Below are positions 10,971 to 20,690 of a DNA stretch of 64,000 bases, in pieces. The position numbers and the translations under genes were made by a program. Under the pieces are notes generated by a model. It saw only the letters and a program-made list of their open reading frames with translations, made no database searches and was not told the DNA's origin. Each line of letters begins with the position of its first letter. Positions within the stretch are counted from its first letter, which is position 1. The stretch is from Portulaca oleracea. Its lineage: Eukaryota; Streptophyta; Magnoliopsida; Caryophyllales; Portulacaceae. Location: NCBI GenBank assembly GCA_029582165.1, contig CM055873.1, forward strand, positions 43,889,295 through 43,953,294. Reading direction: 5' to 3'.

Positions 10971-11482
10971 ATGAGAGTGTGGTTGTTCCTGATAATTTAT
11001 GGCTGAAAAATATTTTCATGAGTCGTACCGAGTCTCCAATTTATTTGTCTGGTTCCCAAAAAGTAGCGCAATCTCAGCAGTGAAATTGCGTGAGGTCTAT
11101 ATATAGTGCTGTGGGAGTTAGAAGCGTCTCAGATTCGATACAATGCATTGTTTCCATTGTGCAACCTGGTGGGCAACAAGATAAGGCGGGAATGAGAGAT
11201 AAACTTATAGTAAAATTCTAAAAGAAACACAATTTCTATTAGACCTTTTACTATAGGTTTATCTCTCATTCCCGCCTTATCTTGTTGCCCACCAGGTTGC
11301 ACAATGGAAACACTGCATTGTACCGAATCTAAGACGCTTCTAACTCCTACAGCACTATAGACCTCGCGTAATTTCACTGCTGAGATTGCGCTATTTTTTG
11401 GGAACGATAATAAAAGGAGAGTCTGTACGACTCATGAAAGTTTTTTTCAGCCATAAATTATCAGGAACAATCACACTCTCAT
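10971..11482. repeat. Large palindrome A of CACTA-2 (512 bp, arms of about 250 bp)
   Basis: The outer ends are ATGAGAGTGTG (10971) and CACACTCTCAT (ends 11482). Inward, TTTCATGAGTCGTAC pairs with GTACGACTCATGAAA, and GCAACCTGGTGGGCAACAAG pairs with CTTGTTGCCCACCAGGTTGC (about 11301-11282). The centre is near 11226 with almost no loop, so a transcript would fold into one long, nearly perfect hairpin. No protein is encoded. Confidence 0.93.
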
Positions 11483-11659
11483 CGGGTAATAACATTATCC
11501 TCTTGATTATTGACATATATAGCTTAGTTGTAGATGTCATAGAAAAGTGTTGAGTTTGGATGCTTTTGGTAGTTATTAGAAAGTAGGGTAATTTATAGTT
11601 CTAGTATGTTAGTTGTAGATGTCATAAAAAGTGGTCGAGTGTGGGTTCTGTTAGTGTCC

Positions 11660-12171
11660 ATGAGAGTGTGGTTGTTCCTGATAATTTATGGCTGAAAAAT
11701 ACTTTCATGAGTCGTACCGAGTCTCCAATTTATTTGTCTGGTTCCCTTAAAGTAGCGCAATCTCGGCAGTAAAATTACGCGAGGTCTATAGTGCTGTAGG
11801 AGTTAGAAGCGTCTCAGATTCGGTACAATGCAGTGTTTCCATTGTGCAACCTGGTGGGCAACAAGACGAGGCGGGAATGAGAGAGAAGCTTATAGTAGAA
11901 GGTCTAATAGAAATTGTGTTTCCATTAGACCTTTTACTATCAGCTTCTCTCTCATTCCCGCCTTGTCTTGCTGCCTACCAGGTTGCACAATGGAAACATT
12001 GCATTGTACCGAATCAGAGATGCTTCTAACTCCCATAGCATTATAGACCTCGCGCAATTTCACTGCTGAGATTGCGCTACTTTTTGGGAACCAGACAAAT
12101 AAAAGGAGAGTCGGTAAGACTCATGAAAGTTTTTTTGAGCCATAAATTATCAGGAACAATCACACTCTCAT
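11660..12171. repeat. Large palindrome B of CACTA-2 (512 bp)
   Basis: Second copy of the palindrome with the same outer ends and the same 512-bp length, centre near 11915. The arms contain TAGTAGAAGGTCTAATAGAA pairing with CTATTAGACC-type sequence around 11920-11940. It ends about 190 bp before the TNP2 start codon. Confidence 0.93.
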
Positions 12172-12359
12172 CGGGTAATAACATTATCCTCTTGACTATT
12201 GACATATATAGCTTAGTTGTAGATGTCATAGAAAAGTGTTGAGTTTGGATGCTTTTGGTTGTTATAAGTAAGTGAGCCCACCTAGCAAATTAGTGTGTTG
12301 ACATCCACAAATTGACAACTTTGAAATCTAATTTGGTCAACTTTGCAGATTTGAACAAA

Positions 12360-15300
12360 ATGGAAAATACTAGGAAATGGATGTACGAGAGAATCGATGA
12401 GGAAGGGTATCTTAGCAAAGAGTTTGTTAGAGGGGTGAAAGAAGAATTTTTGCCGGTTGCTAAACAAACCATTAGCTTCCAATCGGATAAAGTACTTAGG
12501 TGTCCATGTTCAAAGTGTAAAAACATGAAACACCAAGGTGAGGACAATATTAAGGTGCACTTGTACAAAAATGGGTTCATACCACGTTATTTTGTGTGGA
12601 CGAGTCACGGTGAGGTGTACGTGCCTCCCGTTGCCACGATCCTCAACCAAACGTCGAACCAAATTGAAGGGTCGTCGAGGACTGATGTGTTAGACCCAAT
12701 GCAAGAAATGCTCACGGATGCCATCGGAGATTTATCGTCCAACGTGTTCGACACAATAGATAATGAGCCGACAGATGGAGGGAAAAAATTTCTTGAAATG
12801 TTAGAAGCGTCCAAACGACCTTTGTATGAGGGTTGCGAACTGTCACAGTTGTCAGTAGTGTCTCGGCTTGTTAACATAAAATGTGAGTATAATCTCCCTA
12901 ACAAAGCCGTAGACAATAGGGGTGGAAGAAAAATCCGAAACCGGCACACCGAACCGGAAACCGGATAAAAAAAATCGGGAATGGGCAACACTGAACCGGT
13001 TTAAAAATCCGGTGCACCGCACCGAAAAACCGGATACTAAACGGGGCGGTTCCGGTTTGGGATATTCACACCGACGGGGAACCGGCACCGCACCGTTAAT
13101 ATAATTAAATACATATATATATAAATTTTGGTTAAAAAAAATTCTACTTAAAATAATATAAAAATAATATAAATTAACTAGTTGAAAAAAAGAACATTAG
13201 GTGTTAGTGTGTTATTGGGATGGGCTTATGGGCTATTAAATTTGGTTCTCACTTTTTTTTATATTAAATACAGATTTTTTTTTATTAAATAGAGATTTTT
13301 TTATGTTTGATAGAAATTTATGCGGTTCCGGTTCACCAGTGAAACCGCACCGTTAAAGCCGGTGCACCGGTTTTTAAAAACCGGGTGATTCGGTTCCGGT
13401 TCCGGTTTATAGTTTTCGCGCACCGTTTCATCCGGTGCACCGCTTCGGCGCACCGAAACCGCACCGCACCGCACCGTTTCCACCCCTAGTAGACAGTCTG
13501 CTAGCCCTCATGAAAGACATTTGCCCCTCTGTTAATGAAATGACAGACATGTACCACTCGTCAAAGAAGTTACTTAAAGCTTTAGAACTTCCGCATGAGA
13601 GGATCGACACGTGTCCAAAGGGGTGTATATTGTTTTGGAAGGAGAACTCCATGCTTGATAGTTGCAACTTTTGCGGTGCTGATCGATATGTGCGGACAAC
13701 GGCCAAGGGTAAAAAGATCGCCCACAAGGAGCTCATATACTTTCCAATCGGTCCGCGGTTGCAAAGGTTATACTTGACTAAGACATCAGCAGAGCAAATG
13801 AGGTGGCACTCAACAAATGTTCGAGGGGAGGGTGACATGCTTCATCCGTGTGATGGTGACGCTTGGAAACATTTTGATGCCACTTACAAAGAGTTCGCAT
13901 CGGAACCACGCAATGTGCGGTTGGGTATATGCACGGATGGTTTCGCCCCTTTCCGTAGTTTCGGACAAACTTATTCTACATGGCCTGTTATAGCTACCCC
14001 CTACAATTTGCCTCCGTGGCTTTGCATGAAGAAGCCTTACATGTTCCTCACGCTCTTGATTCCTGGTCCGAAAAGTCCAAAAGGAAACTTGGACGTATAC
14101 ATGCAGCCGTTAATAGACGAGTTGAAACAGTTGTGGGTGGAGGGTGTAGACACGTATGATGTGTCTTTGAAGGAAACGTTCAGAATGAAAGCGTCCGTGT
14201 TGTGGACAATAAGCGATTTTCCAGCGTACGGTATGCTTTCTGGGTGGACCACCGCAGGTAAGCTAGCTTGTCCATATTGCATGGACAAAACAAAATCACG
14301 GTGGCTGAAACATGGTAGGAAACAGTCATGGTTTGATTGTCATCGACAGTTTCTCCCAATTGACCATCCTTATCGTACTAACAAGAGTGCGTTTTCAAAA
14401 AATCGAGAGAACATTCACCTCCACCCCCTCGCCTTAATGGGAGCCAAGTTTGGGAACAAGTGTCAAGATTGCCAACATCTACTCAACAACAAGGCAATGT
14501 TGACGGCTATCTTCAATGTCACAATTGGCATAAAAAGAGCATATTTTGGGAGCTACCGTATTGGAAAGACCTGCTAATTAGACACAACTTAGATGTCATG
14601 CATGTTGAGAAAAATGTGTTTGAGCAGGTGTTGAACACCATCATGGACATTAAAGGAAATACAAAAAATGATGACAACTCTAAGAAGGACCTAGCCGCTC
14701 ATTGTAAGCGTCACCGGGTTGATAAAGAAAGGATGGGTGGAGCTGCATATGTCATGGGTAAAGAGGAGCGTAAGGCATTATGTCAGTGGCTTAAAGACCT
14801 CAAACTTCCCGACGGATATGCAAGCAACCTAGGTAGATGTGTAGATGTTAACACATCAAGATTACATGGTATGAAGAGTCATGATTGTCATGTTTTCATG
14901 GAGAGGTTGTTACCAATTGCCATTAGGGAGTTGCTTCCTCAGAATGTTTGGAAAGCCCTGACGGAATTAAGCCAATTTTTTAGAGACTTGTGTGCCTCTA
15001 AGGTTAGTGTTGAAGATATGGTCCGGTTGGAGATGAACATACCGGAAATCATATGCAAACTGGAGATGATTTTCCCTCCCGCATTCTTCAATGTGATGGA
15101 GCATCTTCCAATACATCTTCCATATGAAGCAGCTAAAGGTGGATCGGTGCAATATAGGTGGATGTACCCTTTCGAAAGATAATTAAATATTTGTATTGCA
15201 TTTAGGACCCGCCTTTTTTCTTTGTAGTGTATTTTTATTAAACATTTAGGATCCGCCTTTTTCTTTGTAATGCATTCCTCGACGCGTGTTGGTTGTCAAA

Positions 15301-16592
15301 TGTTGTAGATTTCTGCATCATTTGAAGAAGAAGGTTGGCAACAAGGCACGCGTTGAAAGCTCCATATGTAATGTGTTCTTAACGGAGGAGATTTCCAACT
15401 TTTGTGCTGCATACTTTGCACCGGAAGTGCACACAAAATCAAGGGACCTTCCAAGGAACTCATGCCCCGAGTTGGGTGATGCATCCGACGACAATGGAGC
15501 AATACCTGAGTTGGGTGATGCAGGGAAGAAAAGATTCCTTGACCAACAAGAATATGAGGCTGCACACGAATATGTCCTTTCAAACTCCAATTTAATGACT
15601 GAATATGAAAGGTACATATACAACATAACTTAATTAGATCGGCATTTCAATTATCAATAACTTATTTATCTAGTAGAATATTCACCTATGTTGACTTATT
15701 TCATTCAATTTGAGGAAGAGATGGCCTGTTTATATCCACGTACGCCGCATGGTGAATTGTGGAACAGACATCGCAAAGAATTCCCCCGTTGGTTGAGAAG
15801 AAAGGTTAACATTCAATTTGAGTTGTTTGGTTTTAAATTATTGGTTAACATAAGTTACATGAGATTAATTTCGCAATTATTAAACAACGTTGTAGGTTTT
15901 GTCATCCGGTGAAGGAGACGAAGTTGTTACTGCTTTAGCGAATGGCCCTAGGAAGGATGTTTTATCTTGGGCTCAACAACTTCAATTTCCATGCTTACCG
16001 TGCCGATAATAAAATAACGAATGCAAATTATGGGGTGTGTGTCAAAGGGGTGAATGGAACTGACTTCTACGGGATTTTGAAAGAGGTTATTGAGTTAGTT
16101 TATACTGGGCGTAGTAGGGAATACAAAGTCCACTTGTTCAAGGTTGAATGGTTCGACCCGGGTCAAGGTGGCGCAGTCGTGCATGATCATTACAAGCTTG
16201 TTGACGTTAACCAAGCAAAGAGGTATAGGGTGTATGAGCCTTTTGTGTTGGCATCTCAGGCTACACAAGTGGTGTACATCCATTACCCAACAACCAAGAA
16301 GGATAGATCATCATGGACTGCTACACTGACAATTAAGGCAAGACAAACAATATATGGACTCGATGATCATGATGGAGCATTTCAGGAAGACAACAATGTG
16401 GACCCCCCATCACTTGCTGAGTTCGACCTACTTGACGATCGAGATGGCTCGGGAGACGAACTATTTAGTGATGATGAAGAAGGAGAAGATCGGGGTATAC
16501 TAGAGAGTGTGGAGGACAATGATTTAGAAGGGAATGAAGCAGTGGAAAACGCCGCATTTGTTGAGTTGCTTAGTGATGATGATGATGAGTAG
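12360..16592 (+). pseudogene. CACTA-2 TNP2-type transposase, disrupted
   Basis: ATG at 12360 follows a CTTTGCAG acceptor. The N-terminal transposase-associated domain shows WMYERIDEEGYLSKEF, CPCSKCKN and VHLYKNGFIPRYFVW. After a MITE insertion (12917-13488) the TNP2 core continues with CPKGCILFWKEN, LGICTDGFAPF, WTISDFPAYGMLSGW and CPYC. Then, in another frame, come HNWHKKSIFWELPYW, HNLDVMHVEKNV and LHGMKSHDCH, with a DUF4218-like part (FFNVMEHLPIHL, YRWMYPFER; KKKVGNKARVE in the next exon) and YPRTPHGELWNRHRKEFPRW. A DUF4216-like end follows (FYGILKEVIEL, LFKVEWFDP, EPFVLASQATQVVYI). Damage: the MITE; a 1-base shift at an A6 run (14397-14402); AT instead of GT at the donor after YPFER (15180); a second shift near 15945-15975. 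It cannot make a normal transposase as it stands. Confidence 0.88.
12917..13488. mobile_element. hAT-type MITE inserted in the TNP2 exon
   Basis: Termini are TAGGGGTGGAA (12917) and TTTCCACCCCTA (ends 13488). The flanks GTAGACAA (12909-12916) and GTAGACAG (13489-13496) form a near-perfect 8-bp target duplication, typical of hAT elements. Both ends are rich in CCGGTTCCGG and GCACCG words and the middle (13100-13310) is AT-rich. It splits the codons for KAVD from those for SLLALMKDICP, so it entered a transposase exon of CACTA-2. Confidence 0.88.
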
Positions 16593-16813
16593 GTCGCACG
16601 TGTAGGTTCTTTTGTTTGAACTGACATTTGGTTTTATTACGTTGTGCGATTAACAATTTAGAATTTATTGTTTTATTTTGTTTGGTTATAATTTAATTTG
16701 TTTTCATGGTTGTTATTCGATTACTCACTGCATGCATCAAATGTAAATTAATTTTAAATTCATTATTTGTGCGGTCAATTATTGGTTATTATAGTGCAGC
16801 TTAAGAAAACGCC
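16593..16813. other. Spacer between the two CACTA-2 genes
   Basis: AT-rich, 221 bp, between the TAG of the DUF4216-like end and the first exon of the second gene. It presumably holds the transposase 3' end. Nothing else is visible. Confidence 0.4.
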
Positions 16814-18756
16814 ATGTCCCCACCATCCCCTCTATGGAAGATCCAGCCCGGTAATCCTATCGACCCATCCGACCCGAAAATCCCCCTCATTAGGGGGGAA
16901 GACTGGTATGTCAACTTTAATTTTAGTCAATACATAATAATTAATAAATATTGCGCCTCTCTCACTTGTTGCTCATTTCTTGTAGGATCTCAATGCCTGA
17001 GGTTACTAAGGTCGTGTCGGAGAGTCTAAAATCTCATTACCAAGGGGAGGCTCTTAGCGCCGGTGTATAAAAGATCCTGAGAAAATGGTTTATTGGTCGT
17101 ATTTCTATGTAAGAATACAATCCTTCGAAACTTAATTATTTTATTTGGATTTCGTTAGTATATATGGGACAGTAAATATGTGTTTAATTGTTTTAATTGT
17201 TATTGTATAGCAACGTTTCGAATATGAAATGGACCTGGCTCAGGAAGTCTTCAACATGTCGCATAGCAAATTCAGCGTCCTCCTTCAGGGCCTGGTCTAC
17301 CGGGAGAAACATACCCCAAGGAACAAACCAATCCCCCATTTGTCAGATGAAATCCGGACGAGGATGTGGGCTAAACGAGAGGAAGAGGCCTATAAGCGTC
17401 GGGTCGAGGCATACACGGCGAATCGGAACAAAGCCCCGGACCAGAATAAGCACTACGGTGGGGCGATGTCCGCCGGTAAATACTTGCGAAAACTGGTAAG
17501 CCTCCCATCATCTTTAACTTTGACGTTTTTCATCAATACAAATTATCAGGTAATATATGTAATGTTTCTAAATATATTCCTAGGCTAGTGACGGGATCCA
17601 TCCATCCCCCGCGGACGTCATAGAGCACTATCATTGTAAACAAGACGCCCACGGCAACAAGCAATGGACTGACCCGAAGGCGGCCAAAGTTTATGTAAGT
17701 CATTTTCTTCTAAAATTAGTTTAATAATTTATTTGTTGGAATTGTTGTTGGAAGTTGGAATGTACAACTCATGTTTAGAAACGAGCGTGTGGCTCGATAG
17801 GATTAATCGGCGTGTGGCCGTATATTGTTACTTGATTGTATGTGTTGGAATTGTTGTTGGAAGTTGGAATGTATAACTCATGTTTAGAAACGAGCGTGTG
17901 GCTCGATAGGATTAATCAGCGTGTGGTCGTATATTGTTACTTGATTGTATGTGTTGGAATTGTTGTTGGAAGTTGGAATGTGCAACTTATGTTTAGAAAC
18001 GAGCGTGTGGCTCGATAGGATTAATCGGCGTGTGGCCGTATATTGAAACTTGATTGTATGTGTTGGAATTGTTGTTGGAAGTTGGAAATTATGGGGTGTG
18101 TGTAACTTATATTTAGAAACGAGCGTGTGGCTCGATAGGATTGTATATGTTCAAATGTTCGTTGTGGTAAAGTGTGCATGTGACCCCTTATTCTACAAGT
18201 TGAGTTTATATTGTAATTTGCAGGTTAATGTTTTGTATTATGAATTTGGTATAGTCCATATTACAAAGGAAACTCTGCCGAAATTTCTATGTAACTCTCC
18301 CTATATTACCTTAGTTGTGGCATCTATTAATAATGTGTTTTGACAACAAACAATATGACCACTTTGCTTTACGTTTAGTTGTGGTTACTAATTATCATTA
18401 ATGTTGATCATTTGCAAAATGAATATCTTGAGTAAGTATCTGCAGCGGGCTTGGAGCCCAATACTGTGGAAGCCAACGCGGTGTTCTACAATGTCGCTGG
18501 TGGGTTCTCGGTCAAGAATCAGTCTGTCTATGGCCTAGGATCCTCGACGGGCATGTTCTACGAAAGGCCGGCCCGCTATGCACGCCACAATGGTCAGGGT
18601 TCTTCTTCCTCATCCGCCGCCCCTACCCCATCTGCTTATGCTTCCATGTTGGCTGAAATACAGTCTTTGAGGAGTCAAGTCTCCCAATACCAGCAACTGT
18701 TGAGCCAACTTGAAGGAAGATTGTCCCAAGTAGAACAAAATCAACAGCAACAGTAG
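16814..18756 (+). pseudogene. CACTA-2 second gene, Ptta/En/Spm-type (Transposase_24-like) protein
   Basis: Exons: about 16814-16905 (PPSPLWKIQPGNP, ending before a GTATGT donor); 16986-17109 (VTKVVSESLKSHYQG, then in another frame KDPEKMVYWSYFY); 17211-17494 (QRFEYEMDLAQEVFNMS, PIPHLSDEIRTRMW, NKHYGGAMSAGKYLRKL); 17584-17696 (ASDGIHPSPADVIEHYHCKQ, KQWTDPKAAKVY); and 18446-18756 (AGLEPNTVEANAVFYNVAGG, then a Ser/Ala linker and a Gln-rich coiled coil ending NQQQQ). Donors GTAAG follow exons 3 and 4. The order equals that of the related pseudogene of CACTA-1. Its likely role is binding the subterminal AACGGT repeats. A frame change near 17060-17075 would break it; the exon boundaries there are uncertain, so the pseudogene label is moderate. 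Confidence 0.7.
17735..18150. repeat. 109-bp tandem repeat, four copies, inside an intron
   Basis: GTTGGAATTGTTGTTGGAAG starts at 17735, 17844, 17953 and 18062, an exact 109-bp period. Each unit also holds AAACGAGCGTGTGGCTCGAT. The fourth unit is altered and shortened. The array fills most of the 750-bp intron before the last exon of the CACTA-2 second gene. Confidence 0.95.
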
Positions 18757-19395
18757 GGGACGCCTTCCAATGGTCAATTCTCTCCCTCTAACTTCATTAA
18801 TGACCCCCCTTCTTCATAGTGTTTTTGAGGACAACTTTAAAAACTTGTCAGACATGTAATATATTTTGCGACCGTTGACTAGCGACCATTGACTTGCAAC
18901 CGTTGACTACATATATATATATATATATATGCTACTGTTTACGACCGTTCATTTTTATATATATATTATTATTTGCGACCGTTCATTTTGTGACCGTTTG
19001 GCACTTATACTTCAAATATATTCTGGAAAGATTATATTACCAGAAACCCTCGACCAAAATTTTTTAAAAAAATAAAATAAAATGGGCGACCGTTCAGCTG
19101 AACGGTCACTCTGTAACGCCCGTTAATCAACGGTCACAACTGCTAACGACCGTTCATAAACGGTCACAGAAGCGAGCGACCGTTCAATGAACGGTCGTCC
19201 GCCTCTGTGACCGTTTATGAACGGTCGTTAGTTAGCGACCGTTCAAATGAACGGTCGCCCGATTCCACAAACGACCATTGAGAGGCGACCGTCTCCAACG
19301 GTCGCAAATGAACGGTCGCCCGCCCCCCAGAACGACCGTTCAAGCTGAATTGTGACCGTTCATAACGGTCTTATTTTTGTTACCTTGTTGTAGTG
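18757..19395. repeat. CACTA-2 right terminal and subterminal repeats
   Basis: From about 18865 to the terminus there are about twenty ACCGTT/AACGGT hexamers in both orientations, including TGAACGGTCG and GCGACCGTTCA. They match the left subterminal repeats. A (TA) run lies at about 18911-18930. The terminus CCTTGTTGTAGTG ends at 19395. Confidence 0.88.
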
Positions 19396-19924
19396 TAAGT
19401 GAAATTGCACGAGGTCTATATAGTGCTCTGGGAGTTAGAAGCGTCTCAGATTCGGTACAATGCAGTGTTTCGATTGTGCATCCTGGTGGACAGCAAGACA
19501 AGGTGGGTTTGAAAGAGAAGCTTATAGTAAAGGGTCTAATAGAAATCGTGTTGGACTTTCTTGCATGTAAGATTCATAGGTCCATCAAAGCATTGAATGT
19601 GCAGTCTAATATTTTACTTTGATGGACATATGAATCCTACATGCAAGAACGGCCAACACGATTTCTATATATTAGACCCTTTACTACAAACTTCTCTTTC
19701 AAACCCACCTTGTCTTGCTACCCCTCAAGCTGCACAATAGAAACACTGCATTGTATCGAATCTGATACGCTTCTAACTCCTAGAGCACTATACGTAGACC
19801 TCGTGCCATTTCACTTATCAGATTGCGCTACTTTCGGGGACCCAGACAAATAAAGGAGAGTCAACACGATTCATGAAAGTCCTTTTCAGCCATAGACTAT
19901 CAGGTCACAACACACACACTCGTT
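19396..19924 (+). repeat. CACTA-1 palindrome, remainder (rest of left arm, loop and right arm)
   Basis: It continues the left arm after the TAA duplication. It has an extra inner stem not present in CACTA-2: CATAGGTCCATCAAAG (about 19575) pairs with CTTTGATGGACATATG (about 19617), and CTTGCATGTA pairs with TACATGCAAG. The right arm at about 19805-19832 keeps the uninterrupted counterpart of the insertion site. Together with 9213-9320 the original palindrome was about 630 bp. Confidence 0.88.
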
Positions 19925-20690
19925 GGACACTAATAGGATCCAAACTCAACCTCTTTTTATGACATATATATCCTCATTAAGATACTATAAATATAAATTT
20001 TCCTACTTACTACTCTAAATTACCATCATAAATAACCTATTCACTAATTATGTAGCTACTGGTTGTAGAGTACTTACGTAAGTAAATGGATGTACGTGAC
20101 ATAATTATTTACATAATTTATGTCTTCATTTGGAGTTATGAGTAATTAAGTTAGCACTTAGGTTGGATTAGCAGCAAATTTCCGCGCGCAACCAACTTTA
20201 AAGGCTAACTCACTTACTAATAACAACCAAAATCATCCAAACTCAACCTCCTTTTATGACAACTAATACATATAAACTAATCGGGATAGTACCGACTTAA
20301 TCCTCTATACTAACATAACAATTAACCAATATACTTATTCCATGACGTAGTTTCAAATGCTTTTGAAGCATGCTAAACAACATTTCAAAAGTTGAGAAGA
20401 TATTCTCCAACTTTTCAATTTGTTGATTGACGTCAAACTACAATGAATTTCATGGAATATGTACTTGGTCACATTACCCTAACCCTAAACCCTAACCCAT
20501 ACTAATTACCATAACCCTAAACAAACTATTCATAATTAATTACGTAAACGTACGTACACTAAACAATTTTTTCACAAACATTAACTGATATATGCATGCT
20601 CATAATTTATATATAACCCATATATAAACAAACAATCAACCAAATTAACAATTTCCAAAAATCATACCGGGGCCGACGTACTTAATTAGA
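19925..20690 (-). other. CACTA-1 leader-intron remnant with a telomere-like tract
   Basis: Homologous in inverted orientation to the leader intron of CACTA-2. It contains CCCTAACCCTAAACCCTAAC at 20477-20496, about three units of the plant telomere repeat, probably a chance or internal tract. No gene is present. The homology stops near 20690, just inside the GC-rich leader. Confidence 0.6.

Larger units (their letters stand above)
10890..12262. repeat. 690-bp tandem duplication, each copy holding a 512-bp palindrome
   Basis: AAAGTAGGGTAATTTATAGT starts at 10891 and again at 11580, so the unit is about 689 bp. The shared tail ACATATATAGCTTAGTTGTA occurs near 11514 and 12203. The copies differ by scattered substitutions, so the duplication is not a recent assembly artefact. 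Confidence 0.9.
9321..19395 (+). mobile_element. CACTA-2: near full-length En/Spm (CACTA) DNA transposon, 10,075 bp
   Basis: It starts CACTACAAGATGG and ends CCTTGTTGTAGTG. A further match in the terminal repeats is AAATAAGACCGTT, present on the left and inverted on the right. A 3-bp target duplication TAA lies at 9318-9320 and 19396-19398, as expected for CACTA elements. The order inside is: left subterminal repeats; GC-rich leader and intron; two large palindromes; TNP2-type transposase (broken); Ptta/En/Spm-type second gene; right subterminal repeats. Both genes read toward the right terminus. The insertion is in an arm of the CACTA-1 palindrome. Confidence 0.93.
6022..20690 (-). mobile_element. 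CACTA-1: old, inverted CACTA element, interrupted by CACTA-2 and lacking its main transposase
   Basis: The 3' terminus is CACTAGTAGAA at 6022, followed by subterminal repeats with GGCGTCTGTT cores up to about 7045. Then come a Ptta/En/Spm-type pseudogene on the minus strand (7763-9136) and the left part of a large palindrome (9213-9320), which resumes after CACTA-2 at 19396. The region 19925-20690 is the reverse complement of CACTA-2's leader intron: the phrase TAAATTATGAGCATGCAT occurs at about 9970 and, inverted, at about 20592; another match pairs 20121-20141 with about 10782-10800. CACTA-1 therefore runs right to left, lacks the TNP2 gene found in CACTA-2, and is truncated at its 5' end near 20690. 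No matching right-hand terminus or subterminal repeat was found. Confidence 0.7.

Noticed and set aside
11129..12046. Open frames in the CACTA-2 palindromes (for example 11129-11377 and 11828-12046)
   Set aside because: Mirror-image frames appear on both arms and both strands, as expected from a palindrome; no domain is recognisable.
13301..13483. Open frame with repeated CGG/ACC codons
   Set aside because: It lies wholly in the hAT-type MITE and reflects its terminal CCGGTT repeats.
9213..19924. The palindrome as an independent foldback transposon in all three places
   Set aside because: The sequence outside the palindrome is also homologous between CACTA-1 and CACTA-2, so position in the element is shared. 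It is not fully excluded and is named as the refuting alternative in the finding.
20477..20498. Chromosome end or functional telomere
   Set aside because: Only about three degenerate CCCTAAA units within a CACTA remnant; far too short.
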